Shown piece by piece: positions 17,301-25,676 of a stretch of 64,000 nt of DNA. Position 1 is the stretch's first letter; each line of letters starts with the position of its first letter. Below the pieces are notes generated by a model that was not told where the DNA came from, ran no database searches, and saw only the letters and a list, made by a program, of their open reading frames with translations. The stretch lies in contig JAJYVF010000014.1 in the NCBI GenBank assembly GCA_021792135.1, forward strand, positions 1 through 64,000, written 5' to 3'. Made by a program: the position numbers and the translations under genes. The stretch comes from Acidobacteriota bacterium. GTDB taxonomy: Bacteria; Acidobacteriota; Terriglobia; Terriglobales; Acidobacteriaceae.

Positions 17301-17977
17301 CAACCCCCGCCGAACGCAGCCGCACCGCGCGCGATCGCTGCCACGCCCTGCTGCTGGCAGCCGCCAGGCTTCCGGAACTGGAAAGGGCGTTCGCCCGCGG
17401 CTGGCCTCCGCAGGCTCGCGTCGTGCTGCCCAGCCACAGCCCGCAGATCAATGCCGACGCGGTTTGGGCGCCTGTGATCGCCTGTTGCCTCACACGCGCG
17501 CTGGCCGGCGCGCTGGCCGAAGATCAGCACCCGGGTGAAGCCTTTGACCAGCTCTACCTCCGTTCCGCGCTGGCCGATGCCTTCTACGCGCTCGGCATCG
17601 AAAACGACGCCGGCTACGCTGCTGCGGCCCGCATCCGCATGCTCATCGCCCGGTCCGAAGGGGCCGCAGCCCTCGACTGGAACGATCCCGATGTCGCCTG
17701 GCTCACCGGCCTGCACGAGGCGCAGGGCCACCGCTGGTTCAACAAGGAAGCTCACGAGCAGATGCTCTGGTGGACCGCCCTGCCGAGCCTCATGGCGGTT
17801 GCCGAGGAAGACCCCGCATGCAGGACAGCGGCCAGCCGCAACGCCATTCGCGCCGTCGAAACAGAGGCGGAAACCGCAACCAGGGCCGCGGAACTCGCCG
17901 GCTACCGGCTCGACGCGATGCTGGCGAAAGAGCAGAAGATGACGGAGCCGGAGCCAGGCAAGTCGGTGCAGGAGTAG
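14342..17977 (+). CDS. Very large GH13 alpha-amylase-family protein
   Basis: The protein has 1,211 residues, far larger than usual GH13 enzymes. The first about 290 residues are helical and unassigned (FHISREVRDRYQVSDTLFN). A GH13 barrel follows: region I DMVPNHM with D405, region II IIRFDAAM with the nucleophile D525, region III LLLAEAFW with the acid E590, and region IV NPDER with D651 where NHD is usual. After residue about 780 come a beta domain and a long helical, Ala-rich tail of about 300 residues. There is no signal peptide, so it acts in the cytoplasm, probably on alpha-glucans or maltosides. It is divergent from the beta-galactosidase gene and precedes the 2-hydroxyacid dehydrogenase gene by 79 bases. 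Confidence 0.8.
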   Translation: MMEFHISREVRDRYQVSDTLFNFVGNVIFGDLGSCRELAHRMNEVRSASGQTEVINPGALFAMGLIDEISHAIVARYRQSRDPQVTQAALEWLTARIGEDHVEHLLRAFAGQFPNVPVYRGEVKLNEWLNNSSEDLAHREAVLEELMLLWLANVNPAFRPFRELFDDKELAQNTAYPQVTSQLGSYFATRPETGMGRGNLIDLLRAPMEAAPDSLSAQLAWIRENWADLLGENLRKVLLAVDVLKEEELAIWMRFHPGAHLRAQGGVTSTSEVPDFRRHPGDLEYERFSADQEWMPNVVMIAKSTYVWLAQLSRQHGRAIERLDQIPDEELEQLASRGMNALWLIGVWERSRASQTIKRMRGQHDAVASAYSLDSYRIADDLGGDYAYRNLRERAARYGIRLASDMVPNHMGIDSPWVVEHPEWFLSRPDRPWPGYSYNGPDLSHDGRAEIKIEDHYYDQSDAAVVFQRRDNASGHIQYIYHGNDGTSFPWNDTAQLNYLRADVREQVIQTILHVARMFPIIRFDAAMTLARRHVQRLWFPLPGSGGSIPSRAECAMTQEQFDAAMPHEFWREVVDRVAAEVPGTLLLAEAFWLLEGYFVRTLGMHRVYNSAFMNMLRDEDNAKYRSVIKNTIEFDPDILKRYVNFMSNPDERTAIDQFGTGDKYFGVCTMMATLPGLPMFGHGQIEAFSEKYGMEYKRPRYEETPNWHLVERHQREIAPLLRNRRLFAESAHFALFDFWRDDGKVDENVFAWSNRLGDQRALVVYHNKFASTAGTLHRSCARIDKGSGSLFQNQLHEALDLHGNEGQVLAFQDSISGLHYLRRLSEIRGQGLFLELHAYQCHVFQNWRPMHSTAEFPWNALCTDLNGSGVWSLDDAMAKFKLRPVHEALRRALDANLIRCYSDLVEGEAVPHAAHISHATQAPCGHDETFDALINNAEGFFLAALTSLDGVRQSRQPEPSASPNGTDGPERTVAPADSSGFQRPPATPAERSRTARDRCHALLLAAARLPELERAFARGWPPQARVVLPSHSPQINADAVWAPVIACCLTRALAGALAEDQHPGEAFDQLYLRSALADAFYALGIENDAGYAAAARIRMLIARSEGAAALDWNDPDVAWLTGLHEAQGHRWFNKEAHEQMLWWTALPSLMAVAEEDPACRTAASRNAIRAVETEAETATRAAELAGYRLDAMLAKEQKMTEPEPGKSVQE

Positions 17978-18056
17978 CGACCAACCCGGCCGGCGCAGCG
18001 GGCGGCGATCCGGCGCCCGCTGCGCTGTGGCCATTTCAACGAGGAGCCCCGCAGGC

Positions 18057-19013
18057 ATGACCCATCAGCCCATGGTGCTGGTGCTGGCCGGCACCAACGA
18101 CCCGCAGCTCAGCATGCTCGAATCCCTGCCTCACGTCGTCGGCAACAACGTTGCGGCCTTCGCCGAAGCCGCGAAAACAGCCTCGGCGATCTTCCACTGG
18201 TCCGCTCCCCGCGATCTGCTGCGCCAGGTCTTTCTTATGTCTCCCGGCATCCGCTGGGTCCACTCGCGCTCCGCCGGCCTCGACACCGTGCTCTTCCCGG
18301 AGCTTGTCGAGAGCCAGGTTCCCCTCACCAACGGCAGCGGTGTCTTCAGCCAGTCGCTCGGCGAATTCGCCCTCGCCGCCATTCTGTATTTCGCCAAGGA
18401 TCTCCGCCGCATGCTCCGCAATCAGCAGGCGCATCGCTGGGAGCAGTTCGACGTCGACGAGATTGCCGGGCAGACCGTTGGGATCGTGGGGTACGGAGAC
18501 ATTGGTCGAGCTGTCGCCCGCCGCGTTCATGCCATGGGCATGGAGGTCCTCGCGCTGAAGCGACATCCACCCCAGAAACACGATCCGCTGATCCGGCAGT
18601 TCTATCAACCGGAACGACTGGCGGAGATGCTCGCCCTCTGCGATTACATTGTGGTCGCCGCGCCGTTAACACAGGAGACCCGCCACATGCTGTCCGACGC
18701 GCAGTTTGCGGCCATGAAGCCTTCGGCCGTCGTCATCAATGTCGGCCGCGGCCCGGTGATCGATCAGATGGCCCTGGTGCACGCCCTCGCGCAGAAGAAA
18801 ATCCGCGGCGCCGGCCTCGATGTCTTCGAACAGGAACCGCTGCCCGCCGGCGATCCCATCTGGGATTTCGAGAACGTTCTCCTCTCGCCCCACACCGCCG
18901 ACCACACCCGCGACTGGCTCGATCAGGCCGTGCGCTTCTTCCTGCGCCAGTACCAGCGCTTCGAGAAAGGCGAGCGCCTCCAGAACATCGTGGACAAGAA
19001 GCTCGGATATTGA
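18057..19013 (+). CDS. D-2-hydroxyacid dehydrogenase (NAD-dependent)
   Basis: The protein is 318 residues. The Rossmann NAD motif is GYGDIGRAVARR at about residues 148-160, and the catalytic triad of the D-isomer-specific family is visible: R in NVGRGPVID, E in DVFEQEPLP and H in LSPHTAD. These enzymes reduce 2-keto acids (for example glyoxylate, hydroxypyruvate or phosphohydroxypyruvate relatives) to D-2-hydroxyacids; the substrate is not clear, and the protein lacks the C-terminal ACT domain of long phosphoglycerate dehydrogenases. The start is ATG 18057, not 18027, because GAGGAG lies 11-16 bases upstream and the true N-terminal strand (MVLVLAG) begins just after it. It may be co-transcribed with the GH13 gene. 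Confidence 0.8.
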   Translation: MTHQPMVLVLAGTNDPQLSMLESLPHVVGNNVAAFAEAAKTASAIFHWSAPRDLLRQVFLMSPGIRWVHSRSAGLDTVLFPELVESQVPLTNGSGVFSQSLGEFALAAILYFAKDLRRMLRNQQAHRWEQFDVDEIAGQTVGIVGYGDIGRAVARRVHAMGMEVLALKRHPPQKHDPLIRQFYQPERLAEMLALCDYIVVAAPLTQETRHMLSDAQFAAMKPSAVVINVGRGPVIDQMALVHALAQKKIRGAGLDVFEQEPLPAGDPIWDFENVLLSPHTADHTRDWLDQAVRFFLRQYQRFEKGERLQNIVDKKLGY

Positions 19014-19029
19014 GGAGGAGCGGCGCTCG

Positions 19030-20733
19030 TTAGGCCAGCTCCAGCTCGATTTTCCTGGCCTCGCGGTCGAGCTTCGCGATCCGGAAGCTCCGTACCTGCC
19101 CGGCCCGCACCGGCTCCGGCCCGCCCGTGGCAGCCTTCGCCTGACCCTTCCAGCGCGCCTGCAGCATCGAGGTCAGGGCAGACAGATCCGCCCTGCCTGC
19201 GGCGCCCGCGCCGACATCGGCGCTGGCCGACTCAGCGACCCGGCAGTTGGCGCGAATGCCCTCGCCCAGTTCCACAACCGCAGTGCCCCCGTTCGCTTCG
19301 ATCACGCGCCCGGACACCACGTCGCTCTCGTTGTGCTCGTCCAGGTACTCATCGAGACTCGTCGGCACCAGCTGCTTCATGCTCAGCCGCATCTGCCGCT
19401 TTTCGGTATCCACGCCCAGCACCTGCGCGCGCACCACCTGCCCCACCTTGAGCGCGTCCTGGGGATGATGCAGATGCCGCTCACCGGTGATCTCGCTGAT
19501 GTGCACCAGACCCTCGATACCCTCGGCCATCTGCACAAACGCTCCGAACTTCATCATCCGCGTCACGGGACCTTCCACCGCGGAGCCCACGGGATACTTC
19601 CGTGCCGCATCGGTCCACGGATCGCCCAGAGCCTGCTTCAGCCCCAGCCCGATCCGCCGCTCCGGCGGGTGCACCGTGAGCACCACCGCCTCGACCACGT
19701 CCCCCGGCTTCAGAATGTCGCTGGGCTTCCGCACCTTCTTCACCCACGACATCTCCGAGACGTGAATCATGCCCTCGATCCCCGGCTCCAGTTCCACGAA
19801 GGCGCCGAAGTCCATCAACCGCGTCACCGTTCCGGTCACCCGCTGTCCCGGCTTGTATTTCTCCGCAGCGGTATCCCAGGGCTCCGGCTGCAGCTGTTTC
19901 ATGCCCAGCGAAATGCGGCGGTTCTCGGGGTCAATCTTGAGAACCCTGACCTCGACTTCCTGTCCCACGGACAGCACATCCTCGGCCTTCTCCACGCGGC
20001 TCCAGGCAATGTCGCTCACATGCAGCAGACCATCGATGCCGCCGAGATCCACAAAGGCCCCGTAGCTCGCCAGGCTGCGCACCTTGCCCGTGACCACTTC
20101 GCCTTCGCTGAGGGCCGCAACCCGGTTCTGCCGATCGGCGAGCGCCTGCTCTTCGAGCACGGCCCGCCGGTCCACGACCACATCTTCATCGGCTATATCG
20201 AGCTTGATGATCCGGCAGGTGATCTCCTGGCCGACCAGGTCCTGCATCTCGCGCTCCTCGCGGGCGCCGCTGCGCGAAGCCGGCATGAAGGCGCGCACCC
20301 CCACATCCACGCTGAATCCGCCCTTGATCACGGCGGTCACCGTGCCGGGAATCGCTGCCTTTTGCGCAAAGGCCTGCTCCAGCGAAGTCCAGTCCGTCGG
20401 CTGCACCACCTTGAACCGGGACAGCTCGTAATACCCCTCGGCGTTGCGGCCCTTGATCGAAACCGGGAACTTGTCGCCCCGGGCCACGCCCTCGGCGTTG
20501 TCGCTGAATGCGCTGCGCGGCAAAACGCCTTCGCTCTTATATCCGACATCGAGAATCACCGCGTCGGCGGTGACCGAAACAACCGTTCCTTCCAGCTGTT
20601 TCGTGCCGGGTTCGTGCCGGTGGCTCTTCTCAAATTCCGAGAGAAGTTCCCCAAACGACTCGGTGGTTTCTGCGGGATTTTCAACAGTGGACGGGGCGGC
20701 AGCCTGCGCTTCCGGAGTGCTCTGGTTTTCCAT
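19030..20733 (-). CDS. rpsA: 30S ribosomal protein S1
   Basis: This 567-residue protein holds six S1 (OB-fold) motifs. The clearest are motif 1 (GTVVSVTADAVILDVGYKSEG, about residue 50), 3 (GKVRSLASYGAFVDLGGIDG), 4 (GTVTRLMDFGAFVELEPGIEG) and 5 (GPVTRMMKFGAFVQMAEGIEG). Motif 2 has the specialised VIKGGFSVDVGVRAFMPAS of the ribosome-binding domain, and motif 6 (GRVIEANGGTAVVELGEG) is degenerate. S1 bridges mRNA and the 30S subunit to start translation. Length and domain order match rpsA of other bacteria. An ATG at 20733 and a GTG at 20757 are both possible starts; the ATG is preferred. It is convergent with the dehydrogenase gene and divergent from ychF. Confidence 0.9.
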   Translation of the reverse strand: MENQSTPEAQAAAPSTVENPAETTESFGELLSEFEKSHRHEPGTKQLEGTVVSVTADAVILDVGYKSEGVLPRSAFSDNAEGVARGDKFPVSIKGRNAEGYYELSRFKVVQPTDWTSLEQAFAQKAAIPGTVTAVIKGGFSVDVGVRAFMPASRSGAREEREMQDLVGQEITCRIIKLDIADEDVVVDRRAVLEEQALADRQNRVAALSEGEVVTGKVRSLASYGAFVDLGGIDGLLHVSDIAWSRVEKAEDVLSVGQEVEVRVLKIDPENRRISLGMKQLQPEPWDTAAEKYKPGQRVTGTVTRLMDFGAFVELEPGIEGMIHVSEMSWVKKVRKPSDILKPGDVVEAVVLTVHPPERRIGLGLKQALGDPWTDAARKYPVGSAVEGPVTRMMKFGAFVQMAEGIEGLVHISEITGERHLHHPQDALKVGQVVRAQVLGVDTEKRQMRLSMKQLVPTSLDEYLDEHNESDVVSGRVIEANGGTAVVELGEGIRANCRVAESASADVGAGAAGRADLSALTSMLQARWKGQAKAATGGPEPVRAGQVRSFRIAKLDREARKIELELA

Positions 20734-20858
20734 GACGGCTTCTATCCATTGTGTCACGAGGCGTCTTTCCCGGTCCCGCTCCGGAGGCCCGGAAGAGCCC
20801 AGGCTTTATCATCGAGAGTTGGCGCCGCAGGGCGCGCAGCTTTCAACCAGGATCACCC

Positions 20859-21938
20859 ATGAAAACCGGCATCATCGGCCTGCCGCAGGTCGGCAAAACC
20901 TCGCTCTTCAAGATTCTCACCCGCGCGAAGCTCGAAGACCGCGGCTACACCCGCGAAGCCCACATCGGCATCGCCCGCGTGCCCGACGACCGCCTCGATC
21001 GCCTCGCCGCGCTCTTCAATCCCAGAAAGCTCATCCACGCCACGGTCGAATATGCCGACGTCGCCGCCATCGGCCAGGAAGCTCTGAAGGAGACCGCCTT
21101 CCTCGCCAGCCTGCGCAACGTCGACGCGCTCATCCACGTCCTGCGCGCCTTCGAGGAGCCCTCCATCCCCCACGTCGGCCCCATCGACCCGCTGCGCGAC
21201 GCCAAATCGGTCGAGTTCGACCTGATGCTCTCCGACCTCACCCAGGTGGAAAAGCGCCTCGAACGCCTCGAAAAAGATCTGAAGAAGATGCGGACGCCCG
21301 ATCTCGAAAAGGAGCAGGCGCTGCTGATCCGCTCCAAAGCGGCTCTCGAAGCCGAGCAGCCCCTGCGCGAGCTGGAGATGACCGCCGAGGAGAAGAAGCT
21401 GATCCGCGGCTTCATGTTCCTGTCGCAGAAACCCATCCTCTACGCCGTCAACGTCTCCGAGAGCCTGACCCTCGGCGCTGATCTGGAAGCTGCCGGACAG
21501 AAATACGGCCTCTCCGGCCTCGCTGCCCGCCCCAGCGCCGGCCTGACCGCCTTCTGCGGCAAGGTCGAAGCCGAACTCGCCGAAATGGACGAAGAGGAAG
21601 CCCAGGAATTCCTCGCCTCTTACGGCCTGCAGGAAAGCGGCCTGGTCCGCCTCATCCGCCGCAGCTATGAACTGCTCGGCCTGATCAGTTTCTTCACCGT
21701 CGGCGAAGACGAGTGCCGCGCCTGGACTATTCCCGCCAACTCCCGCGCCCAGGAGGCCGCGGGCGCCATCCACACCGATCTTGAAAAGCACTTCATCCGT
21801 GCAGAAACCATCCACTGGGACACGCTGCTGAACGCCGGCTCGGAAGCCGCAGCCCGCGCCCAGGGCACCCTCCGCCTCGAAGGTAAGGACTACCTCGTGC
21901 AGGATGGCGATGTCCTCCACATCCGCCACAGCGGGTAA
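20859..21938 (+). CDS. ychF: Redox-regulated ribosome-associated ATPase YchF/OLA1
   Basis: The protein has 359 residues, close to the usual 363. The N-terminal OBG-type domain begins with the Walker A GLPQVGKTSLF. Where GTPases have NKxD, YchF has NxxE, seen here as NVSES, which explains its preference for ATP. The C-terminus is the TGS domain (ISFFTVGEDECRAWTIP ... VQDGDVLHIR). YchF binds ribosomes and affects oxidative-stress responses and translation initiation. ATG 20859 is preceded by AGGA. Its stop is two bases before the ZIP transporter gene, suggesting one transcript. Confidence 0.92.
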   Translation: MKTGIIGLPQVGKTSLFKILTRAKLEDRGYTREAHIGIARVPDDRLDRLAALFNPRKLIHATVEYADVAAIGQEALKETAFLASLRNVDALIHVLRAFEEPSIPHVGPIDPLRDAKSVEFDLMLSDLTQVEKRLERLEKDLKKMRTPDLEKEQALLIRSKAALEAEQPLRELEMTAEEKKLIRGFMFLSQKPILYAVNVSESLTLGADLEAAGQKYGLSGLAARPSAGLTAFCGKVEAELAEMDEEEAQEFLASYGLQESGLVRLIRRSYELLGLISFFTVGEDECRAWTIPANSRAQEAAGAIHTDLEKHFIRAETIHWDTLLNAGSEAAARAQGTLRLEGKDYLVQDGDVLHIRHSG

Positions 21939-21940
21939 CG

Positions 21941-22660
21941 ATGGCGCTCGCACTCCTGCTCGGTTCCCTCGCTGCCGTGGCCGACGTCCTCGGCGGCGTT
22001 ATCCTGGTGCGCCGCAACTGGCCGCACCACTACCTGCGCTACTTCATCGCCCTCGGCGCGGGCTTCATGATGGCCGTCGCCATCCTCGACATGCTCCCGG
22101 AGAGCATTAAATTCTCCGCCATCTGGGCCCCGGCTCTGGTGCTGGCCGGCTACTGCACCATCCATCTGCTCGAGCACACCATCACGGGGCACTTCCACTA
22201 CGGCGAGGAGACCCATTCCCACGCATTCATCCACAGCCATACCGGATGGTCCGTGCTCGGCGGCCTCGCCGCCCACTCGTTTTTCGATGGCGTCGCCATC
22301 GCCTCCGGGTTTGTTCTGTCTCGTTCCCTCGGCTGGCTGATCTTTATCGCCATCTTCCTGCATAAGCTGCCGGAGGGTTTCACGATGGCTTCCGTGATGG
22401 TCGCCGCCGGACGCTCGCGCCGCGCCGCCGTGACCTCCGCCATCGCACTCGCGGCGGCCACCATTGCCGGGGTGCTGATCATCGGATTGCTTCCCCGCTG
22501 GGTACAGGCCGGCCTGCCGCTTTCGGCGGGTGTCGCCATCTACGTCGCTGCCACGGATCTGGTTCCCGAAGTCAACCGCGAGCCCGGCATTCGCATGCCG
22601 CTGATCTTTCTGCTGGGAGTCGCTATCTTCCTGGGCGTGCGGCTGCTCGCATCCTTGTAA
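21941..22660 (+). CDS. ZIP-family metal cation transporter
   Basis: This 239-residue inner-membrane protein has about eight hydrophobic helices and belongs to the ZIP family. The two conserved metal-binding helices are seen as HSFFDGVAIASGF (helix 4) and HKLPEGFTMAS (helix 5). A His-rich loop between helices 3 and 4 (HFHYGEETHSHAFIHSHTG) is a typical ZIP metal-binding loop. It imports zinc or another divalent cation into the cytoplasm. It starts two bases after the ychF stop and is probably translated from the same mRNA. It is convergent with the DUF1634 gene, with nine bases between them. Confidence 0.85.
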   Translation: MALALLLGSLAAVADVLGGVILVRRNWPHHYLRYFIALGAGFMMAVAILDMLPESIKFSAIWAPALVLAGYCTIHLLEHTITGHFHYGEETHSHAFIHSHTGWSVLGGLAAHSFFDGVAIASGFVLSRSLGWLIFIAIFLHKLPEGFTMASVMVAAGRSRRAAVTSAIALAAATIAGVLIIGLLPRWVQAGLPLSAGVAIYVAATDLVPEVNREPGIRMPLIFLLGVAIFLGVRLLASL

Positions 22661-22669
22661 CGGACACTG

Positions 22670-23044
22670 TTACTTATGGAAGAACAGGCTGTAGAGCAGG
22701 ATCACCAGCACCGCCGTGCTGACCACCACGTACATCCGGTCCCGTTCCAGCAGGAACCCGGCGATGCACATGCCCACCCGCGCCACCGGCGTGGCGATCA
22801 GGATCAGCAGCCCCAGCATGATCAGGCTGCGCGGCTCATGCAGGTTAACGTTATGCACCACCCCGCTGAGGCTCGTGTACTGCGCAGGCTCGCCCTGGAA
22901 GTGCCGGTAGTTGTTGCGCGGGGAAGGCCCGCGACCGGAAAGATACAGAACGCCGCCGATGAGCACGATCGCCGCCGCGATCATCACGCCGGTACGCAGC
23001 ATGATCCCCACCCACGTTTCTACTCGCTTGTCGTCCCAGGCCAT
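22670..23044 (-). CDS. DUF1634 membrane protein
   Basis: This 124-residue protein has three predicted membrane helices (about 15-35, 73-93 and 100-120) and matches DUF1634: RVETWVGIMLRTGVMIAA near the start and a second block LIMLGLLILIATPVARVGM. The family is nearly always encoded directly after TauE/SafE permeases, as here (three bases after the permease stop). The function is unknown; an accessory subunit of the permease is the likely role. Confidence 0.8.
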   Translation of the reverse strand: MAWDDKRVETWVGIMLRTGVMIAAAIVLIGGVLYLSGRGPSPRNNYRHFQGEPAQYTSLSGVVHNVNLHEPRSLIMLGLLILIATPVARVGMCIAGFLLERDRMYVVVSTAVLVILLYSLFFHK

Positions 23045-23047
23045 CTC

Positions 23048-23878
23048 TTACATCCCCTTCAGGCTGTTCACGATCATTTCCACGCCCATGGCGATAATCA
23101 GCAGCGAGAACACCACCTTAAGCGTGTGCACCCTCGCTCTCACCAGCAGCTTCGAGCCGGCCAGCGAGCCCGCCAGTACCCCCAGCATCACCGGCATCAC
23201 CAGCGCCGGCGCCAGATAGCCGCTGCGCAGATAAAGCCCCGCGCTGGCCGCCGCCGTTACCCCGATCATGAAGTTGCTGGTCGTGGTTGAAACCTTGAAG
23301 GGCAGCCGCATCGCCTGATCCATCGCGATCACCTTCACCGCGCCCGAGCCAATCCCCAGCAGCCCCGACAGCGCGCCCGCCAGCCACATCATCCCGAAGC
23401 CGACCGGCACCCGCTGCCCCACGTACTCCTGCATGCCGCCGCCGGAGGGAAAACTTCCCTTCAGTTTCAGCCGCATGGCCAGCCGATCGGGCTCCTGGGT
23501 AATATCCTCGTGCTGCTTCTTGAGCGAAACGTACGCCGAGTAGAGCAGTACCAGGCCGAAGACAAGGCCGATGGCAGAGGTCGGCACCTTTGTCGTCAGC
23601 CAGGCGCCCACCAGCGCCCCCAGCGTGGTGGCAATCTCCAAAAACATCCCGATGCGGATGTTGGAGAATCCCTCCCGCACGTAGGCGGCGGCCGCGCCCG
23701 ACGAAGTCGCAATCACCGAGACCAGCGACGCCCCGATGGCGTAATGAATATCAACATGGAAAACGATGGTCAGCAGCGGCACAATCACCACCCCGCCGCC
23801 CAGCCCGCTCAGTGCGCCCAGCAGCCCCGCACCGAGCGAACTGGCAAACAGAATTGCCGAAAACCAGGATTCGTTCAT
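23048..23878 (-). CDS. TauE/SafE-family permease
   Basis: The 276-residue protein has about eight hydrophobic helices and the TauE/SafE signatures LGALSGLGGGVVIVPLL in the first repeat and LSGLLGIGSGAVKVIAM in the second. The family exports or imports sulfonates, sulfite or other small organic acids; the substrate is unknown here. It starts 11 bases after the treZ stop and is followed by DUF1634, so it is the fourth gene of the SDR-GH15-treZ operon, an unusual setting for this family. Confidence 0.85.
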   Translation of the reverse strand: MNESWFSAILFASSLGAGLLGALSGLGGGVVIVPLLTIVFHVDIHYAIGASLVSVIATSSGAAAAYVREGFSNIRIGMFLEIATTLGALVGAWLTTKVPTSAIGLVFGLVLLYSAYVSLKKQHEDITQEPDRLAMRLKLKGSFPSGGGMQEYVGQRVPVGFGMMWLAGALSGLLGIGSGAVKVIAMDQAMRLPFKVSTTTSNFMIGVTAAASAGLYLRSGYLAPALVMPVMLGVLAGSLAGSKLLVRARVHTLKVVFSLLIIAMGVEMIVNSLKGM

Positions 23879-23889
23879 TCACTCTTACT

Positions 23890-25626
23890 CTATTCCTTCG
23901 AAGTTTGCAGGATAACGACAGAGTCCGGCGGCAGCGTGAGCCTGTTGTCCCGCAGCGCGATTTCCGCCGATGAACCCAGCACCACCGCGGCGCCTGACCC
24001 GGCCTCGAGCGTCACCGGCTTCTGCGCCAGCGAAAACGCCACCGTCCAGCGGCCCCGCTCCATCGCCAGCCACTGCTCCTCTTCGCTGAAGCGCACCTGC
24101 ACCCGCGCCAGATCCCCGTCCGCAATCTCCGGAGCCAGGCGCCGCAGCGCAATCAACTTCCGGTACCACGCCAGCATCTGCGCATGAGCTCCCTGCCCGC
24201 GCTCGTCCCAGTTCAGCTTCGAGCGCTCGAAGGTCTCGCGCGCCTGCGGATCGGGCACCTCCGCCGGATCCCACCCAAACGCCGCGAACTCCTTCTTCCG
24301 CCCCTCCGAAACCAGCTTGCCAAGCTCCGCATCATGATCCGTGAAGTACTGGAAGGGCGCGCTCGCCGCCCACTCTTCACCCTGAAAGATCATGGGGACA
24401 AACGGCGCCGTCAGCTCCAGCGCCGCCGCAATCTTCGCCCGGCCCGGGCTTACGAAATGCGCCAGCCGCTCACCCTTCGCGCGGTTCCCCACCTGATCGT
24501 GGTTCTGCGAATAGCCGAGGAAGCGCCAGCCCGGCAGCCCCCGCACCAGCCGCCCATGCACGCGCTTGCGGTATTGCGAGTAGCACCCGTCCACCACAAA
24601 GACCTCCCGCAGCGACTTCGCCAGATCCGCCAGCCTGCCAAAATCCGCGTAGTATCCGCTGCGATCCCCGCTCAGCGCCGTCACCAGCGCGTGATGAAAA
24701 TCGTCGCTCCACTGCGCATCCATCTCATAGCCGCCCGCCTCGCGCGCCGTCACCACCCGCGGATCGTTCAGATCGCTCTCCGCAATCACCACATAATGCC
24801 GCCCCGTCTGCGCCTCCAGCGCGTGCACCTCCGCCGCAATCTGCTCCATGAAGTGAAATGCCGAGCGGTCGATGTAGGCATGCACCGCGTCCAGGCGCAG
24901 TCCATCGAAGTGGTAATCGCGCAGCCACATCAGCGCGTTGTCGCAGAAGAAGCGCCGCACCTCATGGCTGCCGGCGCTCTCCAGATTCACCGCATCGCCC
25001 CACGGCGTATGGTGCGCATGCGTGAAGTACGGCCCAAACTTCCCGAGATAGTTCCCCGCCGGCCCCAGGTGGTTGTAGACCACGTCCAGCAGCACCGCCA
25101 GGCCCTTCGCATGGCAGGCATCCACGAAGCGCTTCAGCGCTTCCGGCCCTCCATACGGCTCATGCGGAGCAAACAGGTCCACCCCGTCATACCCCCATCC
25201 CCGGGTGCCGGGAAAGGACGCCACCGGCATCAGCTCCACATGCGTGATGCCCAACTCCCGCAGCGCATCCAGCCTCGCTTGCGCGGCATCGAAGGAGCCC
25301 TCCGGCGTGAAAGTGCCGATATGCAGTTCGTAGATCACCGCGCTCTTCAGCGACGGCGCCTGCCATCCTGCGTCGCTCCAGGCAAACGCCGCATGATCCA
25401 GCACTCGTGACGGCCCATGCACTCCGTGCGGCTGCCACAGCGAACGCGGATCCGGCAACGCCCGATCCTCATCGTTTACGAGATACGCATAGTCCGTGCC
25501 CGGACCGGCCGCGTCTGCATCCGCCTGCCACCAGCCGCCTTCGCGCCGTTCCAGTGGATGTTTCTTTCCGTCCACCTGAACGCGGGCCTTCTCCGCATTC
25601 GGCGCCCACAGCCGAAATCGATGCAT
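23890..25626 (-). CDS. treZ: Malto-oligosyltrehalose trehalohydrolase
   Basis: The 578-residue protein starts with an early-set beta domain (RFRLWAPNAEKARV, residues 3-16) and continues as a GH13 barrel of the TreZ type. Visible motifs are ELHIGTFTPEGSFDAA, LMPVASFPGTRGWGYDGV, DVVYNHLGPAGNY, nucleophile D246 in DGLRLDAVHAYID, acid E283 in VIAESDLNDPR, and SQNHDQVGN. TreZ releases trehalose from maltooligosyltrehalose made by TreY. No treY lies in the window, although the operon carries a GH15 enzyme upstream. It is the third gene of the minus-strand operon, 50 bases after GH15. Confidence 0.92.
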   Translation of the reverse strand: MHRFRLWAPNAEKARVQVDGKKHPLERREGGWWQADADAAGPGTDYAYLVNDEDRALPDPRSLWQPHGVHGPSRVLDHAAFAWSDAGWQAPSLKSAVIYELHIGTFTPEGSFDAAQARLDALRELGITHVELMPVASFPGTRGWGYDGVDLFAPHEPYGGPEALKRFVDACHAKGLAVLLDVVYNHLGPAGNYLGKFGPYFTHAHHTPWGDAVNLESAGSHEVRRFFCDNALMWLRDYHFDGLRLDAVHAYIDRSAFHFMEQIAAEVHALEAQTGRHYVVIAESDLNDPRVVTAREAGGYEMDAQWSDDFHHALVTALSGDRSGYYADFGRLADLAKSLREVFVVDGCYSQYRKRVHGRLVRGLPGWRFLGYSQNHDQVGNRAKGERLAHFVSPGRAKIAAALELTAPFVPMIFQGEEWAASAPFQYFTDHDAELGKLVSEGRKKEFAAFGWDPAEVPDPQARETFERSKLNWDERGQGAHAQMLAWYRKLIALRRLAPEIADGDLARVQVRFSEEEQWLAMERGRWTVAFSLAQKPVTLEAGSGAAVVLGSSAEIALRDNRLTLPPDSVVILQTSKE

Positions 25627-25676
25627 TCCGCCTTTCCCTCTTCCTGTATTTGTAGTCCTGGTCGTACAGACTGCGA

